Position numbers and translations under genes: made by a program
Notes under the pieces: model-generated
The model's database searches: none
What the model saw: only the letters and a program-made list of their open reading frames with translations
Told to the model about the DNA's origin: nothing
DNA from: Rheinheimera mangrovi
GTDB lineage: Bacteria > Pseudomonadota > Gammaproteobacteria > Enterobacterales > Alteromonadaceae
DNA length: 64,000 bases
Assembly (NCBI RefSeq): GCF_003990335.1
Contig: NZ_CP034683.1
Location: forward strand, 1,502,501-1,566,500
Reading direction: 5' to 3'
Shown here: one piece after another, positions 9,784 to 18,393 of the stretch
How positions within the stretch are numbered: position 1 is the stretch's first letter
Layout: every line of letters begins with the position of its first letter

Positions 9784-9856
9784 GTAGGGGAGGGGCTTGT
9801 CCCCTCCCGTCCATCTGCACCGCGGTATTTGTCCCCTCCCGTCCATCTACACCGCA
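9784..9856. repeat. REP-like GTAG palindrome with a partial direct copy
   Basis: GTAG at 9784-9787 is followed by the perfect stem GGGAGGGG (9788-9795) / CCCCTCCC (9801-9808). The 28 bases at 9797-9824 are repeated directly at 9829-9856 with two mismatches; this second copy lacks its GTAG arm. Same family as the pair after dbpA. It lies just after the thyA stop and may also end transcription, although no T-run follows. Confidence 0.75.
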
Positions 9857-9967
9857 GAATTGAGTCTGACGAATTTCGGGATTGTAAAAACCGTCAAAAT
9901 TTTCTGGCATCAATTTTGCTGTATATCTGACATAGATAAAAAAGTGCGATCATTGCCGGGGGCTACA

Positions 9968-10564
9968 GTGCGAATACTAGGTTTAGTGATGACAGTTCTG
10001 CTGTTGTGCAGCTGCAGCTTTTTGCCACAAGGGCAAGATGTTGCCGATCCTGTAACCAAATCAAAAGCAGAACAGCATCCTCCTTTGTTGTTTTACACTG
10101 AGCGTCTGGCCGATCAGCTTTTTCATAAATTACAGCCTTTGGAATCAGGAGCTATCGCCGTCACTACTTTTGCAGATGTGCAGCTGATGGCCCCTGATGT
10201 CAGTCGTCACTCTAGCTACAATGCCTCTTTGCAGTTACAGGAAAGCATGCAGACCGTTGCTACCCAACTTGGATATCAGGTCAGTGAGATCCGTTTAAAC
10301 GATGCGGTGATGCTGCATCCCGGTTTTGAAAATGCTCTAGGCCGTGATTTAAGCCAACTGGCGCAGAATCAGCTGGCGCGCTATGTGATTACAGGGACCC
10401 TGACCGAAGGAGAAGTGCATATCACAGTCAATGCTAAATTAATTGACCTGAAGAGTCAGCAAGTACTTGCTGCCGCATCCAGTGTTATTCCTGTAGCTGT
10501 ATTATGGCCCAACGAGCAGTTGCAATTGCGCCATAATAGGTTGTATCGCAATTCGGAGTCTTAA
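9968..10564 (+). CDS. FlgO-family outer-membrane lipoprotein 1
   Basis: About 198 residues: a lipoprotein signal (LLLCSC) followed by a single FlgO-like domain. The domain pattern, shared with the next two genes, is an alpha/beta fold with ADQLFHKLQPLESGAIAVTTFADVQ, an LQESMQTVATQLGYQVSEIRL helix-strand, LARYVITGTLTEGEVHITVNAKLIDLKSQQVLAAASSVIP. FlgO is a Vibrio lipoprotein needed for full motility; here the gene stands far from the flagellar genes and beside a pilus operon. The start is uncertain: GTG 9968 (after GGGGG), GTG 9944 and ATG 9989 are all possible. Four bases separate it from the next gene. Confidence 0.75.
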   Translation: MRILGLVMTVLLLCSCSFLPQGQDVADPVTKSKAEQHPPLLFYTERLADQLFHKLQPLESGAIAVTTFADVQLMAPDVSRHSSYNASLQLQESMQTVATQLGYQVSEIRLNDAVMLHPGFENALGRDLSQLAQNQLARYVITGTLTEGEVHITVNAKLIDLKSQQVLAAASSVIPVAVLWPNEQLQLRHNRLYRNSES

Positions 10565-10567
10565 CGG

Positions 10568-11302
10568 ATGAGCAGATTAAATCGCTATTATTTCAACTTG
10601 GTAAGCGTCATGGCCATTGCCGTAATATCTGGCTGTGCTCCGTTGATCCAGCTCGACTCTGACGCTCAACCTTCAACGGTCAATCAAGTGGAGCTAGGTC
10701 AGGGTAGTGGCCGTATGAAAAATGAGCAGCCTTTGGCGCACTTATATATCAGTGATTACGATAGTGCCGCAGTCCAAAATGCCCGCATGTCAGGAATGAA
10801 ATTACCAGGCTATAAACCTGAACCTGTAGTAACAGTCAATCACTATGTGCAAAGTCTGATGCATGACTTAGCCGCTAATCTGGAAATTTTAAGTACAACC
10901 TTCAGTGTAGGCGTCACCAGCTTCGTATATCTGGATGGTGATTATCAGCAAGGTGATTTGCTAGGCAACCAACTGTCCGAAGCTTTTATGCATGAAGCCA
11001 CTCAATTTGGCATGGCAGTAACAGATTTCAAAACTACAGATTACATCCGTGTGACGCCAACAGGTGATTTCACCTTCAGCCGCGATTTTCTGGAATTAAC
11101 ACAGCAATATCCAATTAGTGTGGTGTTGGGCGGAACTTTGGTTCGTCATCAAGGTGGTGTGATAGTCAATGCGCGAATGGTGAACGTGATGGATAAAAAA
11201 GTACTGGCTTCAGCTCAGGCTTTTATTCCACAGAACGTTGTGCATGCACTTAAAGGAACTCACAGTGCGCCGTTGTTGCAGTTAAAAGCGAGTCAGCCAT
11301 AG
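10568..11302 (+). CDS. FlgO-family outer-membrane lipoprotein 2
   Basis: A 244-residue lipoprotein (lipobox VISGC). After a linker of about 75 residues comes a FlgO-like domain: VNHYVQSLMHDLAANLEI, VGVTSFVYLDGDYQQGDLLG, NQLSEAFMHEATQFGMAVTD, IRVTPTGDFTFSRDFLEL, VVLGGTLVRHQGGVIVNARM. The set 'TSFVYLD ... GNQL(S/A)E ... GDF/LxxSR' is repeated almost word for word in lipoprotein 3, so these two are paralogues. GGAG lies 9 bases before the ATG. The function of this group is not established; an outer-membrane periplasmic-face role is inferred from the signal. Confidence 0.8.
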   Translation: MSRLNRYYFNLVSVMAIAVISGCAPLIQLDSDAQPSTVNQVELGQGSGRMKNEQPLAHLYISDYDSAAVQNARMSGMKLPGYKPEPVVTVNHYVQSLMHDLAANLEILSTTFSVGVTSFVYLDGDYQQGDLLGNQLSEAFMHEATQFGMAVTDFKTTDYIRVTPTGDFTFSRDFLELTQQYPISVVLGGTLVRHQGGVIVNARMVNVMDKKVLASAQAFIPQNVVHALKGTHSAPLLQLKASQP

Positions 11303-11329
11303 CTATTACAGTATTTACAGGATGGACTA

Positions 11330-12691
11330 ATGATGTTTAGAATCAGTGCTTTTGGTCAATTATCAAACAATAGGTTAGGTGTAAGCAGCAACATTTACTC
11401 TGCAATTTGTGCTGCCTTGATGCTAAGCCTTCTGTCATCCTGTGCAATGCTAGAAAGCAGTTCAGTTGAAATAGGCGATGAAACAGAAGAGGCCCAAATA
11501 CCAACTCAATCTCCTGAAGAACAGTTGGCGATGTTGCAGGAACAAATGAAAATTATGCAGGCGGACTGGGAAAAACAGAAGCCAGCACTTGGTCGTTTAA
11601 TGAGTAGTGAAGAAGATTTACAGTTTTTGATAAAAACATTAAGTGAGATGTCGGAACTTGATGATTCGCCTTCCAGGGCGGCGTATCTTGGAAAAGTTGA
11701 AAAAACGCCAGAGCAAGCGGACGCATTGCAGACATTGCAAAGTGTTGTTGATAATCAGGATCAACTACTTGCTGTTATCAAAGGTCTTTCTGAAATAATT
11801 GAGCAGACGAAGGCTTCTCGATCAACGCCGCAATTTAATAATTTGTCTGCAGCTACTGAAATTAACTCAGACAATGCAACATTTGCGAGCCCTGCCACTG
11901 ATGGAATGTCAGTGGACCCCGGTAGTGCTAACAAATCTTCTTTCAATCAGACTGTACCTAGTGGTGCGGTACAAGCTCAATCAAATTGTGCTTGTGACTC
12001 GACAGAAACAAATGTGTCTACTAGTCAAAGCGCTGACACAAAAAGAAAAAGTACAGAATGGTTTGGTATAACAGAGCCATTAGCTGAAGCAGAGCCTGCC
12101 GGATCGAAAACAATGGTTTCGCAACTGGATTCTGCAGAGGTCTTAGCAGGAGCCCCTATTCCCGGATTAAATGTGAAGCGATTCAAGCGCAAAAATCTGC
12201 CTTCAGAGATGGCTGCCGCAGGTATTGATATGAAGCCATACATTTCTGCGCCGCAGTTTAAACAGAGTCGGAAATCTCTAAGTGATTATGTGTCTCAGCT
12301 TGCCTTTAAATTAGCAGGTAATCAGCAATTAGTTGGAAATAAAGTTGGGGTTGCGAGTTTTGTATTTTTCGATGAACAGCTTGAGCAAACAAGTTCTGTT
12401 GGTAATCAATTGGCCGAGCAGCTCAGCACAGTATTGCCTGAATATGGCGCTTTAGTTGTAGAATACAAACTTACACGCGAGATTACCGTGAGTCCTGCAG
12501 GTGATTTATCCCTTTCGCGCAATGTCGAGAAACTGCGTGATTTACAAGGAATGGATTATGTGCTGACGGGCACTATGGTTCCAACCAATCGAGGCTTGCA
12601 AATAAATAGCCGGGTTGTTTCTACTAGAAATAATTTAGTGATTGCATCTGCAACTACTTTGATACCTGCGATTTTGTTAGGGCAACTTTAA
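11330..12691 (+). CDS. FlgO-family lipoprotein 3 with coiled-coil N-terminal extension
   Basis: A 453-residue lipoprotein (lipobox LLSSC at about residue 38). Residues 60-150 are helical and charged and hold the block W-x3-K-P-x-L-x-R-L-x3-E-x-D-L-x2-L-I. The middle (150-290) is Ser/Thr/Ala-rich and looks disordered. The C-terminal 150 residues form a FlgO-like domain (SDYVSQLAFKLAGNQQL, VGVASFVFFDEQLEQT, GNQLAEQLSTVLPEYGALVV, VSPAGDLSLSRNVEKL, YVLTGTMVPTNRGLQINSRVV). The W-KP block recurs in the SPOR lipoprotein encoded at 18394, suggesting a shared partner or mutual contact. ATG 11330 or 11333 could be the start. Confidence 0.8.
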   Translation: MMFRISAFGQLSNNRLGVSSNIYSAICAALMLSLLSSCAMLESSSVEIGDETEEAQIPTQSPEEQLAMLQEQMKIMQADWEKQKPALGRLMSSEEDLQFLIKTLSEMSELDDSPSRAAYLGKVEKTPEQADALQTLQSVVDNQDQLLAVIKGLSEIIEQTKASRSTPQFNNLSAATEINSDNATFASPATDGMSVDPGSANKSSFNQTVPSGAVQAQSNCACDSTETNVSTSQSADTKRKSTEWFGITEPLAEAEPAGSKTMVSQLDSAEVLAGAPIPGLNVKRFKRKNLPSEMAAAGIDMKPYISAPQFKQSRKSLSDYVSQLAFKLAGNQQLVGNKVGVASFVFFDEQLEQTSSVGNQLAEQLSTVLPEYGALVVEYKLTREITVSPAGDLSLSRNVEKLRDLQGMDYVLTGTMVPTNRGLQINSRVVSTRNNLVIASATTLIPAILLGQL

Positions 12692-13143
12692 AGCAGTGTC
12701 TACACTGCATAAATTGAGTTTTGTACACTTTGTTATATATGGATTCATCTGTAAGTACATATATTATGAATATATTGCTTAAATAAACAATCTGAGGTTT
12801 TGTGTCGCCATAGATAGTGTGATGAATTAAATTTATCAATTTTTGTGTTTTGTTCAAATGTCTGATTTTACAGGTGTCGTTAGATTCATCCTCATCGCTG
12901 TACTCGTTTCTATTGATTGATCAGGTGTTTATCCGTATATTCTGTTAATTAGGCGATGGTCATTTTGGTGATATACCTCTTGTATTCAAACAAAACCATC
13001 AAATGAAAAAAATACAAAAAAAATTAAAATTTGTATTAAGTTTTTCAATCCATGGTCGATACATAGATACGCTTGTGGTGAATTTCAAACAAGTTACCTG
13101 AGCGGGTTCATTGTAACTATTTGATCAATATAGGAAATGATAT
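12692..13143 (+). promoter_or_regulatory. AT-rich leader region of the pilus operon, no gene
   Basis: A stretch of 452 bases between the FlgO-like genes and the pilus subunit gene. It is strongly AT-rich, with A/T tracts near 13005-13045, and has no credible reading frame. No sigma28 or sigma54 motif was found. A fairly good ribosome site (ATAGGAAATGAT) precedes the subunit ATG. Its length and composition suggest that it carries the pilus promoter and possibly H-NS-type or regulator binding sites; this is inference. Confidence 0.4.
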
Positions 13144-13809
13144 ATGAAAAAGAGTAATCAACAAAAACTGGTCTCTGGTATCGGTTTAGCCTTAGCTGGT
13201 ATGACGGCTTTGACTCCACTGCAATCTATGGCTATCAACACCCAAGCATCAGTGAAAGTCAAAAATGCTATCACTTTTGCTGAAACTGCTCCTCTGAATT
13301 TCGGAACTGTGCGTGCAAACTACAACACAGCTCAGGCTGCCAACGCCTCTGTTTCTGCTGCTCGAGTTACTCTGCCTGCTGATGACGCAGCAACGATGAC
13401 GGCAACACCTGGTACGAACGGCTTTTCAATGAACAGCTTAGTTCGTGGCAGCTCAGCTAAGTATACTGTTACAGGCGCAGCGCCTTTCACTGCAGTAAAT
13501 ATCTTGATCACTGATGCAGCTACAACTACAGCTGGCGCCAATGTAGCTTTAACTACGGCTAACACCGCTGCTCCAGGTTTTGTAATCATTGGCAGCTCGT
13601 GGACTGCACGTGACCTGGTATTGAACTCTACATTTGATATTGGTGATGCCAATGGTTTAGGCCAGATCACAACAGATGGTACAGGTGCTGCTAGCTTCTC
13701 TGTAGGCGCACAGTTAAGTACAGATCTTGATAATACCAAAGCTCAGAACTACGATCAGAATAATGAAGTTGAATACACAGGTCAGTTTGCCATCACTGTT
13801 TCTTACTAA
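13144..13809 (+). CDS. Major pilus subunit, DUF4402-like
   Basis: A 221-residue secreted protein with a Sec signal peptide (about 1-30, ending SMAIN) and a beta-rich, Ala/Thr/Asn-rich body with no Cys. The N-terminal strand region 'VKVKNAITFAETAPLNFGTV' and the C-terminal 'EYTGQFAITVSY' are the marks of DUF4402 proteins, which are pilin-like subunits found with PapD-type chaperones and ushers. First gene of the operon after a long AT-rich leader, as expected for the most highly expressed subunit. That it is the major rather than a minor subunit is inferred from position and size. Confidence 0.75.
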   Translation: MKKSNQQKLVSGIGLALAGMTALTPLQSMAINTQASVKVKNAITFAETAPLNFGTVRANYNTAQAANASVSAARVTLPADDAATMTATPGTNGFSMNSLVRGSSAKYTVTGAAPFTAVNILITDAATTTAGANVALTTANTAAPGFVIIGSSWTARDLVLNSTFDIGDANGLGQITTDGTGAASFSVGAQLSTDLDNTKAQNYDQNNEVEYTGQFAITVSY

Positions 13810-13860
13810 TAGCTGAAGATGGTATTGTACCTCTTTGTCAAATCTTTGAGGTCAATAGTA

Positions 13861-14322
13861 ATGAAACTGAAACCAAGATGGCCGTTGGTGTTATTTGCAC
13901 TGCTTGTTGTATGTTCAGCACAGAGCCAAATAATACAGCGGCCACTTTATTTTGGAACTATTATTACTACAGGTAACACTATCGTAAGCAGGATAGTGGT
14001 GCCACGGTCAGGCAAGCCTTACAGTACTCATCAGTTGCAAATTGTTGAGGATGCTTACCCGTCCGAATTAACTCTACAGTTTTTTCCTGCATATACAGAA
14101 CTGCATTTAACGCCGGTCGTACCAACAGAATTGCGAGCCAGCGCCGATCCTTTGTTACCACCATTTATAGTGGAAAGTCTGGATATACCTTTGTCCATTT
14201 TTACCGATGGTAATGGAGAATCGCAGCTTATTATTGGCGCTACAATCAAAACTACTGGTGATGGACGGCCATATCCCGATGCCAGTTATACGGGTAGTAT
14301 AGATATAGTGGTAAATTATTAA
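13861..14322 (+). CDS. Minor pilus subunit or tip protein, DUF4402-like
   Basis: About 153 residues from ATG 13861, which follows GAGG; an upstream in-frame start at 13819 would place 14 residues before the signal peptide. The signal peptide is MKLKPRWPLVLFALLVVCSA. The mature part begins with QRPLYFGTIITTGN and ends DASYTGSIDIVVNY, the same start and end pattern as the major subunit, but with a different centre (PPFIVESLDIPLSIFTDG). It is probably a second structural subunit such as an initiator, adaptor or tip. Confidence 0.65.
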   Translation: MKLKPRWPLVLFALLVVCSAQSQIIQRPLYFGTIITTGNTIVSRIVVPRSGKPYSTHQLQIVEDAYPSELTLQFFPAYTELHLTPVVPTELRASADPLLPPFIVESLDIPLSIFTDGNGESQLIIGATIKTTGDGRPYPDASYTGSIDIVVNY

Positions 14323-14337
14323 TCAAAAGGATAGAAA

Positions 14338-15153
14338 ATGATAAAGCTTATTCAAAGTGCAGTCGTACTGCTTATGTTGACGAGCATGACCTGTTCGGCT
14401 AGTTTGATGATTACACCTTTGCGGGCGTCATTTTTTGATAACAAACGTAGTGACGAAATAATACTGGTCAACAATGGTGAAGAGGTGAATAGCTATCGAC
14501 TGGAGTGGGTTGAACAGATGGCTTTACCCCAAGGCGGCTACCGCCCATTAACGGCAGCTGAGGCAGCGGCTTTTCCTTCAGCAAGTAAGTTTCTGCGCTA
14601 CAGCCCACGTCAAGTCACTTTAAAACCTGGCGAAAGCCAGACGATTAAACTGGTTTTGCGTAAACCAAACAACCTTCCTGCTGGTGAATACCGCAGTCAT
14701 CTGCGTTTTCGAGCTATTCCAAAAACACTGTCTCCAGAAGCTGGCATTAATGTATACGCCATCATGAGTTACGCTATTCCGGTTATTGTGAAGCAGGGGC
14801 CAAAACAGGCGCAAGTTAGTCTTGAGCAAGTGTCCATGGCTACTTTAAACGGCAAACCTCAATTAAAGCTTAACCTTAATCGCTCAGGAACAAGTTCGGT
14901 GATAGGAAATGTGCAGGTTTTTTATAAAGCCTCAGGTAGCAACAATCAGCTTGAGATTGCTAAATACAATGATTTCAGCATCTACCCAGAAGTAAAACAG
15001 TCACAACTCACGCTCATTAATACTGGAGAAATGCCAACTTCATTGAATGGCATCTTGAAATTGGTATACAGCGGCACTCAGGAATGGAGTGGCACAACTT
15101 TTGCTACTAAGGAATATCAAGTAGCAGGAGGGAATGTTCGCCCTCTCAACTAA
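14338..15153 (+). CDS. Periplasmic pilus chaperone, PapD-like
   Basis: A 271-residue protein with a signal peptide (to about residue 20) and two Ig-like domains. N-terminal domain marks: LMITPLRASFFDNKRSDEI, LVNNGEEVNSYRLEWVEQ, and the G1-strand-like segment FLRYSPRQVTLKPGESQTIKLVLRKP. Chaperones of this family complete the fold of pilus subunits by donor-strand complementation and deliver them to the usher. Spacing to both neighbours is 12-15 bp, so it is cotranscribed with them. It resembles non-classical chaperones rather than the FGS/FGL Pap or Caf1 groups, but I cannot assign a clade by eye. Confidence 0.85.
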   Translation: MIKLIQSAVVLLMLTSMTCSASLMITPLRASFFDNKRSDEIILVNNGEEVNSYRLEWVEQMALPQGGYRPLTAAEAAAFPSASKFLRYSPRQVTLKPGESQTIKLVLRKPNNLPAGEYRSHLRFRAIPKTLSPEAGINVYAIMSYAIPVIVKQGPKQAQVSLEQVSMATLNGKPQLKLNLNRSGTSSVIGNVQVFYKASGSNNQLEIAKYNDFSIYPEVKQSQLTLINTGEMPTSLNGILKLVYSGTQEWSGTTFATKEYQVAGGNVRPLN

Positions 15154-15165
15154 AATGGGGCACAA

Positions 15166-18100
15166 ATGGCTGAAACGAAGTACAGAGTTCAATATTGCGC
15201 TTTTTGTGTTTCAGTGATCCTTGGCGCATCTGTTGCGGTCCCAATATTTTCGGTTCAGGCTTCGGAGCCTTTAACGCAAAAGCAAAAAGTTTTTGCGTTA
15301 ATCAATAAAATTCAGAACAAGTATCAAAAGTTTGAACAGACACCCCAAGCTTTGAATCAAGAGGTGGCAGCCCGTTTGGTTACAACGGGTTCCGCACCTG
15401 ATCTATCAATTGCTGCTCCTACTCTTATGGTTGCTGAAGGCTCGGAAAACGACGAGTCTTTTAGTCGTTATGAGGTAGGTGAGGAGTTGATCTTTAGTCT
15501 GCAGTTAGCTGATATACCCGTCAATGATTTGACACTACTAAAAACCGAAACTGGTTATGCGATTGACCTGGTTATGCTACTTGAAGTGTTGAATATCTAT
15601 TTTGATTATCAGCAGCAAAGCTCTATTGTCAAAGGCTGGATTTATGACGAACAAAACAACTTTTCAATTCAATTGCCAAAAAAGACTGATGATATAACCG
15701 AAGTATTTATTAGCAATAGGCGATACGAATTAACATCAACTCAGTACGTGTTGGTCGATGATATTTCATATATTGATTTGTTGCTGCTTGAACAATGGTT
15801 AGGCTTTAAATTTAATGTTCGCGAAAACGACTTAAAATTGTTTTTAACCACTCAAAAACCACTTCCACTGCAGTTACAACAGCAACGACAGAGGAATAAA
15901 CTGCAGAATACTGTCAGCCAGTCGGCAGTGTTGCCATTAAAAGAATCTGGTTATAAAACCTTCATGACCCCAATGCTGGATTTAAACTTAACTTCAGGTG
16001 TGAGCGTCAGTGGCAGCAATAATTACATTCCATTTAACTACTCGGCAGTCGGTGCGCTGGATGTTCCCTATTTTAGCAGTTTGTTTTACTTCAGCGGTGC
16101 TAAAGAGCAGTTACTGAATAATCCGCGTCTAACGCTCTCTAAATATTCCAATAAAAGTGACTTGTTAGGACCGCTTGGTTTAACAACTATCGACCTTGGT
16201 GATGTTACCTCAGTCAATTCTCTCCCTGGAGGCAGTAGCGCACAGGGACTAGGTTTTCGTCTGTCGAGTTTGTCCGCTACCCAAACGGGTAATGACAGTA
16301 AAGTCAATTTTAGCGGCGTGATTCAAAATGGTTGGGATGTCGAGTTATACCGTAACAATATCTTAATAGATAGAAAACTGAACGCACAGGATGGACGTTA
16401 CGACTTTAATGACGTGCAGTTATTTTATGGACAAAATAATTTTGATTTGGTGTTCTATGGACCACAGGGGCAAATTGAGACAAAAACTGAGCAGTATAAT
16501 TTTACTGAAAACAGTCTAAAGAAAAACGATACCAGCTATTTGCTATCTTTCGTAGACAACTCACGCAGTTTATTCGATAAACAAGGTTTGGCCGAAGAAG
16601 AGCAAGGTTATCTAACCAATGCCATCTTCCGCTATGGTCTGACAGACTTCTGGACTACTTCTGTAGGGGTAGAGTCTTTTAAGCCCAAGTTATCTGATCA
16701 AACAAAGCTTAATTCTTACAGCCTTGGTAATTCTTTTAATTTATTCAATAAAGCGCTATTTAGTTATAACTTGCTACAAGATGAATTAAAAAACCGCACA
16801 GATGGTTATGCATTAGGTACCTCGGTATTAGGTATTTCAATGGAGGCTAATTACTCCGAAGCTGATATCGTCGCAGTGAGAGAGCAACAAAGTACTTTAG
16901 ATGGAAAACCATCCAATTATGGTTTCACTGCATCCGGCGGCTTTGGTTCTTCTATTCCTTTATCCTTTTCTCAGTCCTGGTCCGTCACCAAGGATGGCTT
17001 GGGGAATGAAAATTCGAGCCTGTCAAATCGATTGGCGTTGCGCACACCTATTGGCGTTTTTAACAACGTAATTCAGAAAAATGACAGAGAGAGAATACTG
17101 GATAGCGATTCGCCTTTGCTCACAGACGCAGACCGACAATTGCTGAGCATAGGAAATACTGACCCTCTAACTACCGCAAACAAAATTTCTGTAGGCACAG
17201 TGGCCGGTCAATTCAACTTTAACACTGCACTCAAAGGTGTTTTTCTGGGCATAGGTTCTACCTATTCTTTGCAGCCAAAAAAACAGTTGGAAGCAGTTTC
17301 TGCCAACGTTTCTTACCAGCATACGCCAGATTTTGGTTCAACTCTTGGTTTAAACTACTCTCGTTTTAATGATCAGTTAGGCGGAAGTCTGGGTTTAAAC
17401 TGGCGTCATAAGTTGGCTACTATTAGTTCTTACTTTAATTACAATAATAAGGACTCATACAGTATCGGTTTATCTGCTCAGTTTAGCTTTGGGTACGAAC
17501 CAGAAACAAAAACAGTTTTTGGTGGAGCCCAGCCTTTGGCCTTCGGTGGTGCTATGGCCGTTAAGGTCTATGAAGATCTAAACAACAATAAAATACACGA
17601 CAAATATGAACCTGTCGTTCCAAACGCGAAAGTAAAAGCGGTTCAGCAGTACCGTGATGAAGTCACAGATGAGCGAGGTGTCGCTGTGTTGAAAGGTCTG
17701 TCGACGGGGTATGCGACCGATATAATTGTTGATCGAAGTTCCTTGGAAGATCCTACTATGGTTCCAACTACTACTGGAATCTCAGTGTTACCTCGTCGTG
17801 GATTAGTAATGCATCATGAAATACCGCTATCGACCACAGGTGAAATTGAAGGCAACATTTTTAGTAAGGATGCGTTGGGAGAAGAAGTACCTGCATCAAA
17901 TATTCTGGTTATTTTATTGGATAATAAAGGTAATAAAGTTACAGAAACTGTAACAGAGTTCGATGGTTATTATGCCTTTGCTGATGTTCTACCAGGTCGG
18001 TATAAGATAGCGCTAAACAAGAAATATACCAATCGTAAAAAGCTTCGGAATGCAACACCATTACTTACCAAAGTAAGAGGCGGTGGGGAGTTAATAGATG

Positions 18101-18381
18101 GTCGTTCCTTTATTCTGGAGAAAATGGAGTTCACTGAGGGCTTTTCAGTTGTTCTCGGCAGCTTCAGCAGCATTGAATTACTGAAAACGTACTGGGGTGT
18201 TATCAGACCAAAACTGGACGTTTCATTATTGGCACCATTTTACCTGGTTGATGAGGAGACTGGCCGTTATGTCTTGTATGGTCATTTTGTCCAGCAACAG
18301 GAAAAGGCTGAGCGTATCTGTACTCGATTTGTCGCAAGAAAGCTCAGCTGTTCTGTGAAGCCTTTAGGTTTGGATTTATAA
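15166..18381 (+). CDS. Outer-membrane pilus usher with C-terminal SPOR-like domain
   Basis: 1071 residues. Order: signal peptide (about 1-33); periplasmic N-terminal region (about 95-240); a beta-barrel with usher marks (LGPLGLTTIDLGDVTSVNSL, GWDVELYRNNILIDR, DGRYDFNDVQLFYGQNNFDL, YGPQGQI); carboxypeptidase-regulatory or SdrD-like domains at about 795-970 (VYEDLNNNKIHDKYEP, FDGYYAFADVLPGRY); then residues 992-1071, which read as a SPOR-like domain (GFSVVLGSFSSIELL, YVLYGHFVQQQEKAERICTR). Ushers form the secretion pore for chaperone-bound subunits. A SPOR domain, which in other proteins binds glycan strands lacking stem peptides, is not expected there. The same terminal domain occurs in the next gene. 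Confidence 0.85.
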   Translation: MAETKYRVQYCAFCVSVILGASVAVPIFSVQASEPLTQKQKVFALINKIQNKYQKFEQTPQALNQEVAARLVTTGSAPDLSIAAPTLMVAEGSENDESFSRYEVGEELIFSLQLADIPVNDLTLLKTETGYAIDLVMLLEVLNIYFDYQQQSSIVKGWIYDEQNNFSIQLPKKTDDITEVFISNRRYELTSTQYVLVDDISYIDLLLLEQWLGFKFNVRENDLKLFLTTQKPLPLQLQQQRQRNKLQNTVSQSAVLPLKESGYKTFMTPMLDLNLTSGVSVSGSNNYIPFNYSAVGALDVPYFSSLFYFSGAKEQLLNNPRLTLSKYSNKSDLLGPLGLTTIDLGDVTSVNSLPGGSSAQGLGFRLSSLSATQTGNDSKVNFSGVIQNGWDVELYRNNILIDRKLNAQDGRYDFNDVQLFYGQNNFDLVFYGPQGQIETKTEQYNFTENSLKKNDTSYLLSFVDNSRSLFDKQGLAEEEQGYLTNAIFRYGLTDFWTTSVGVESFKPKLSDQTKLNSYSLGNSFNLFNKALFSYNLLQDELKNRTDGYALGTSVLGISMEANYSEADIVAVREQQSTLDGKPSNYGFTASGGFGSSIPLSFSQSWSVTKDGLGNENSSLSNRLALRTPIGVFNNVIQKNDRERILDSDSPLLTDADRQLLSIGNTDPLTTANKISVGTVAGQFNFNTALKGVFLGIGSTYSLQPKKQLEAVSANVSYQHTPDFGSTLGLNYSRFNDQLGGSLGLNWRHKLATISSYFNYNNKDSYSIGLSAQFSFGYEPETKTVFGGAQPLAFGGAMAVKVYEDLNNNKIHDKYEPVVPNAKVKAVQQYRDEVTDERGVAVLKGLSTGYATDIIVDRSSLEDPTMVPTTTGISVLPRRGLVMHHEIPLSTTGEIEGNIFSKDALGEEVPASNILVILLDNKGNKVTETVTEFDGYYAFADVLPGRYKIALNKKYTNRKKLRNATPLLTKVRGGGELIDGRSFILEKMEFTEGFSVVLGSFSSIELLKTYWGVIRPKLDVSLLAPFYLVDEETGRYVLYGHFVQQQEKAERICTRFVARKLSCSVKPLGLDL

Positions 18382-18393
18382 ATGGAGATTGGC

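Noticed and set aside
13332..13739. 135-codon reverse open frame inside the pilus subunit gene
   Set aside because: Shadow of an Ala/Thr-rich gene; composition is the mirror of the forward frame and there is no ribosome site.
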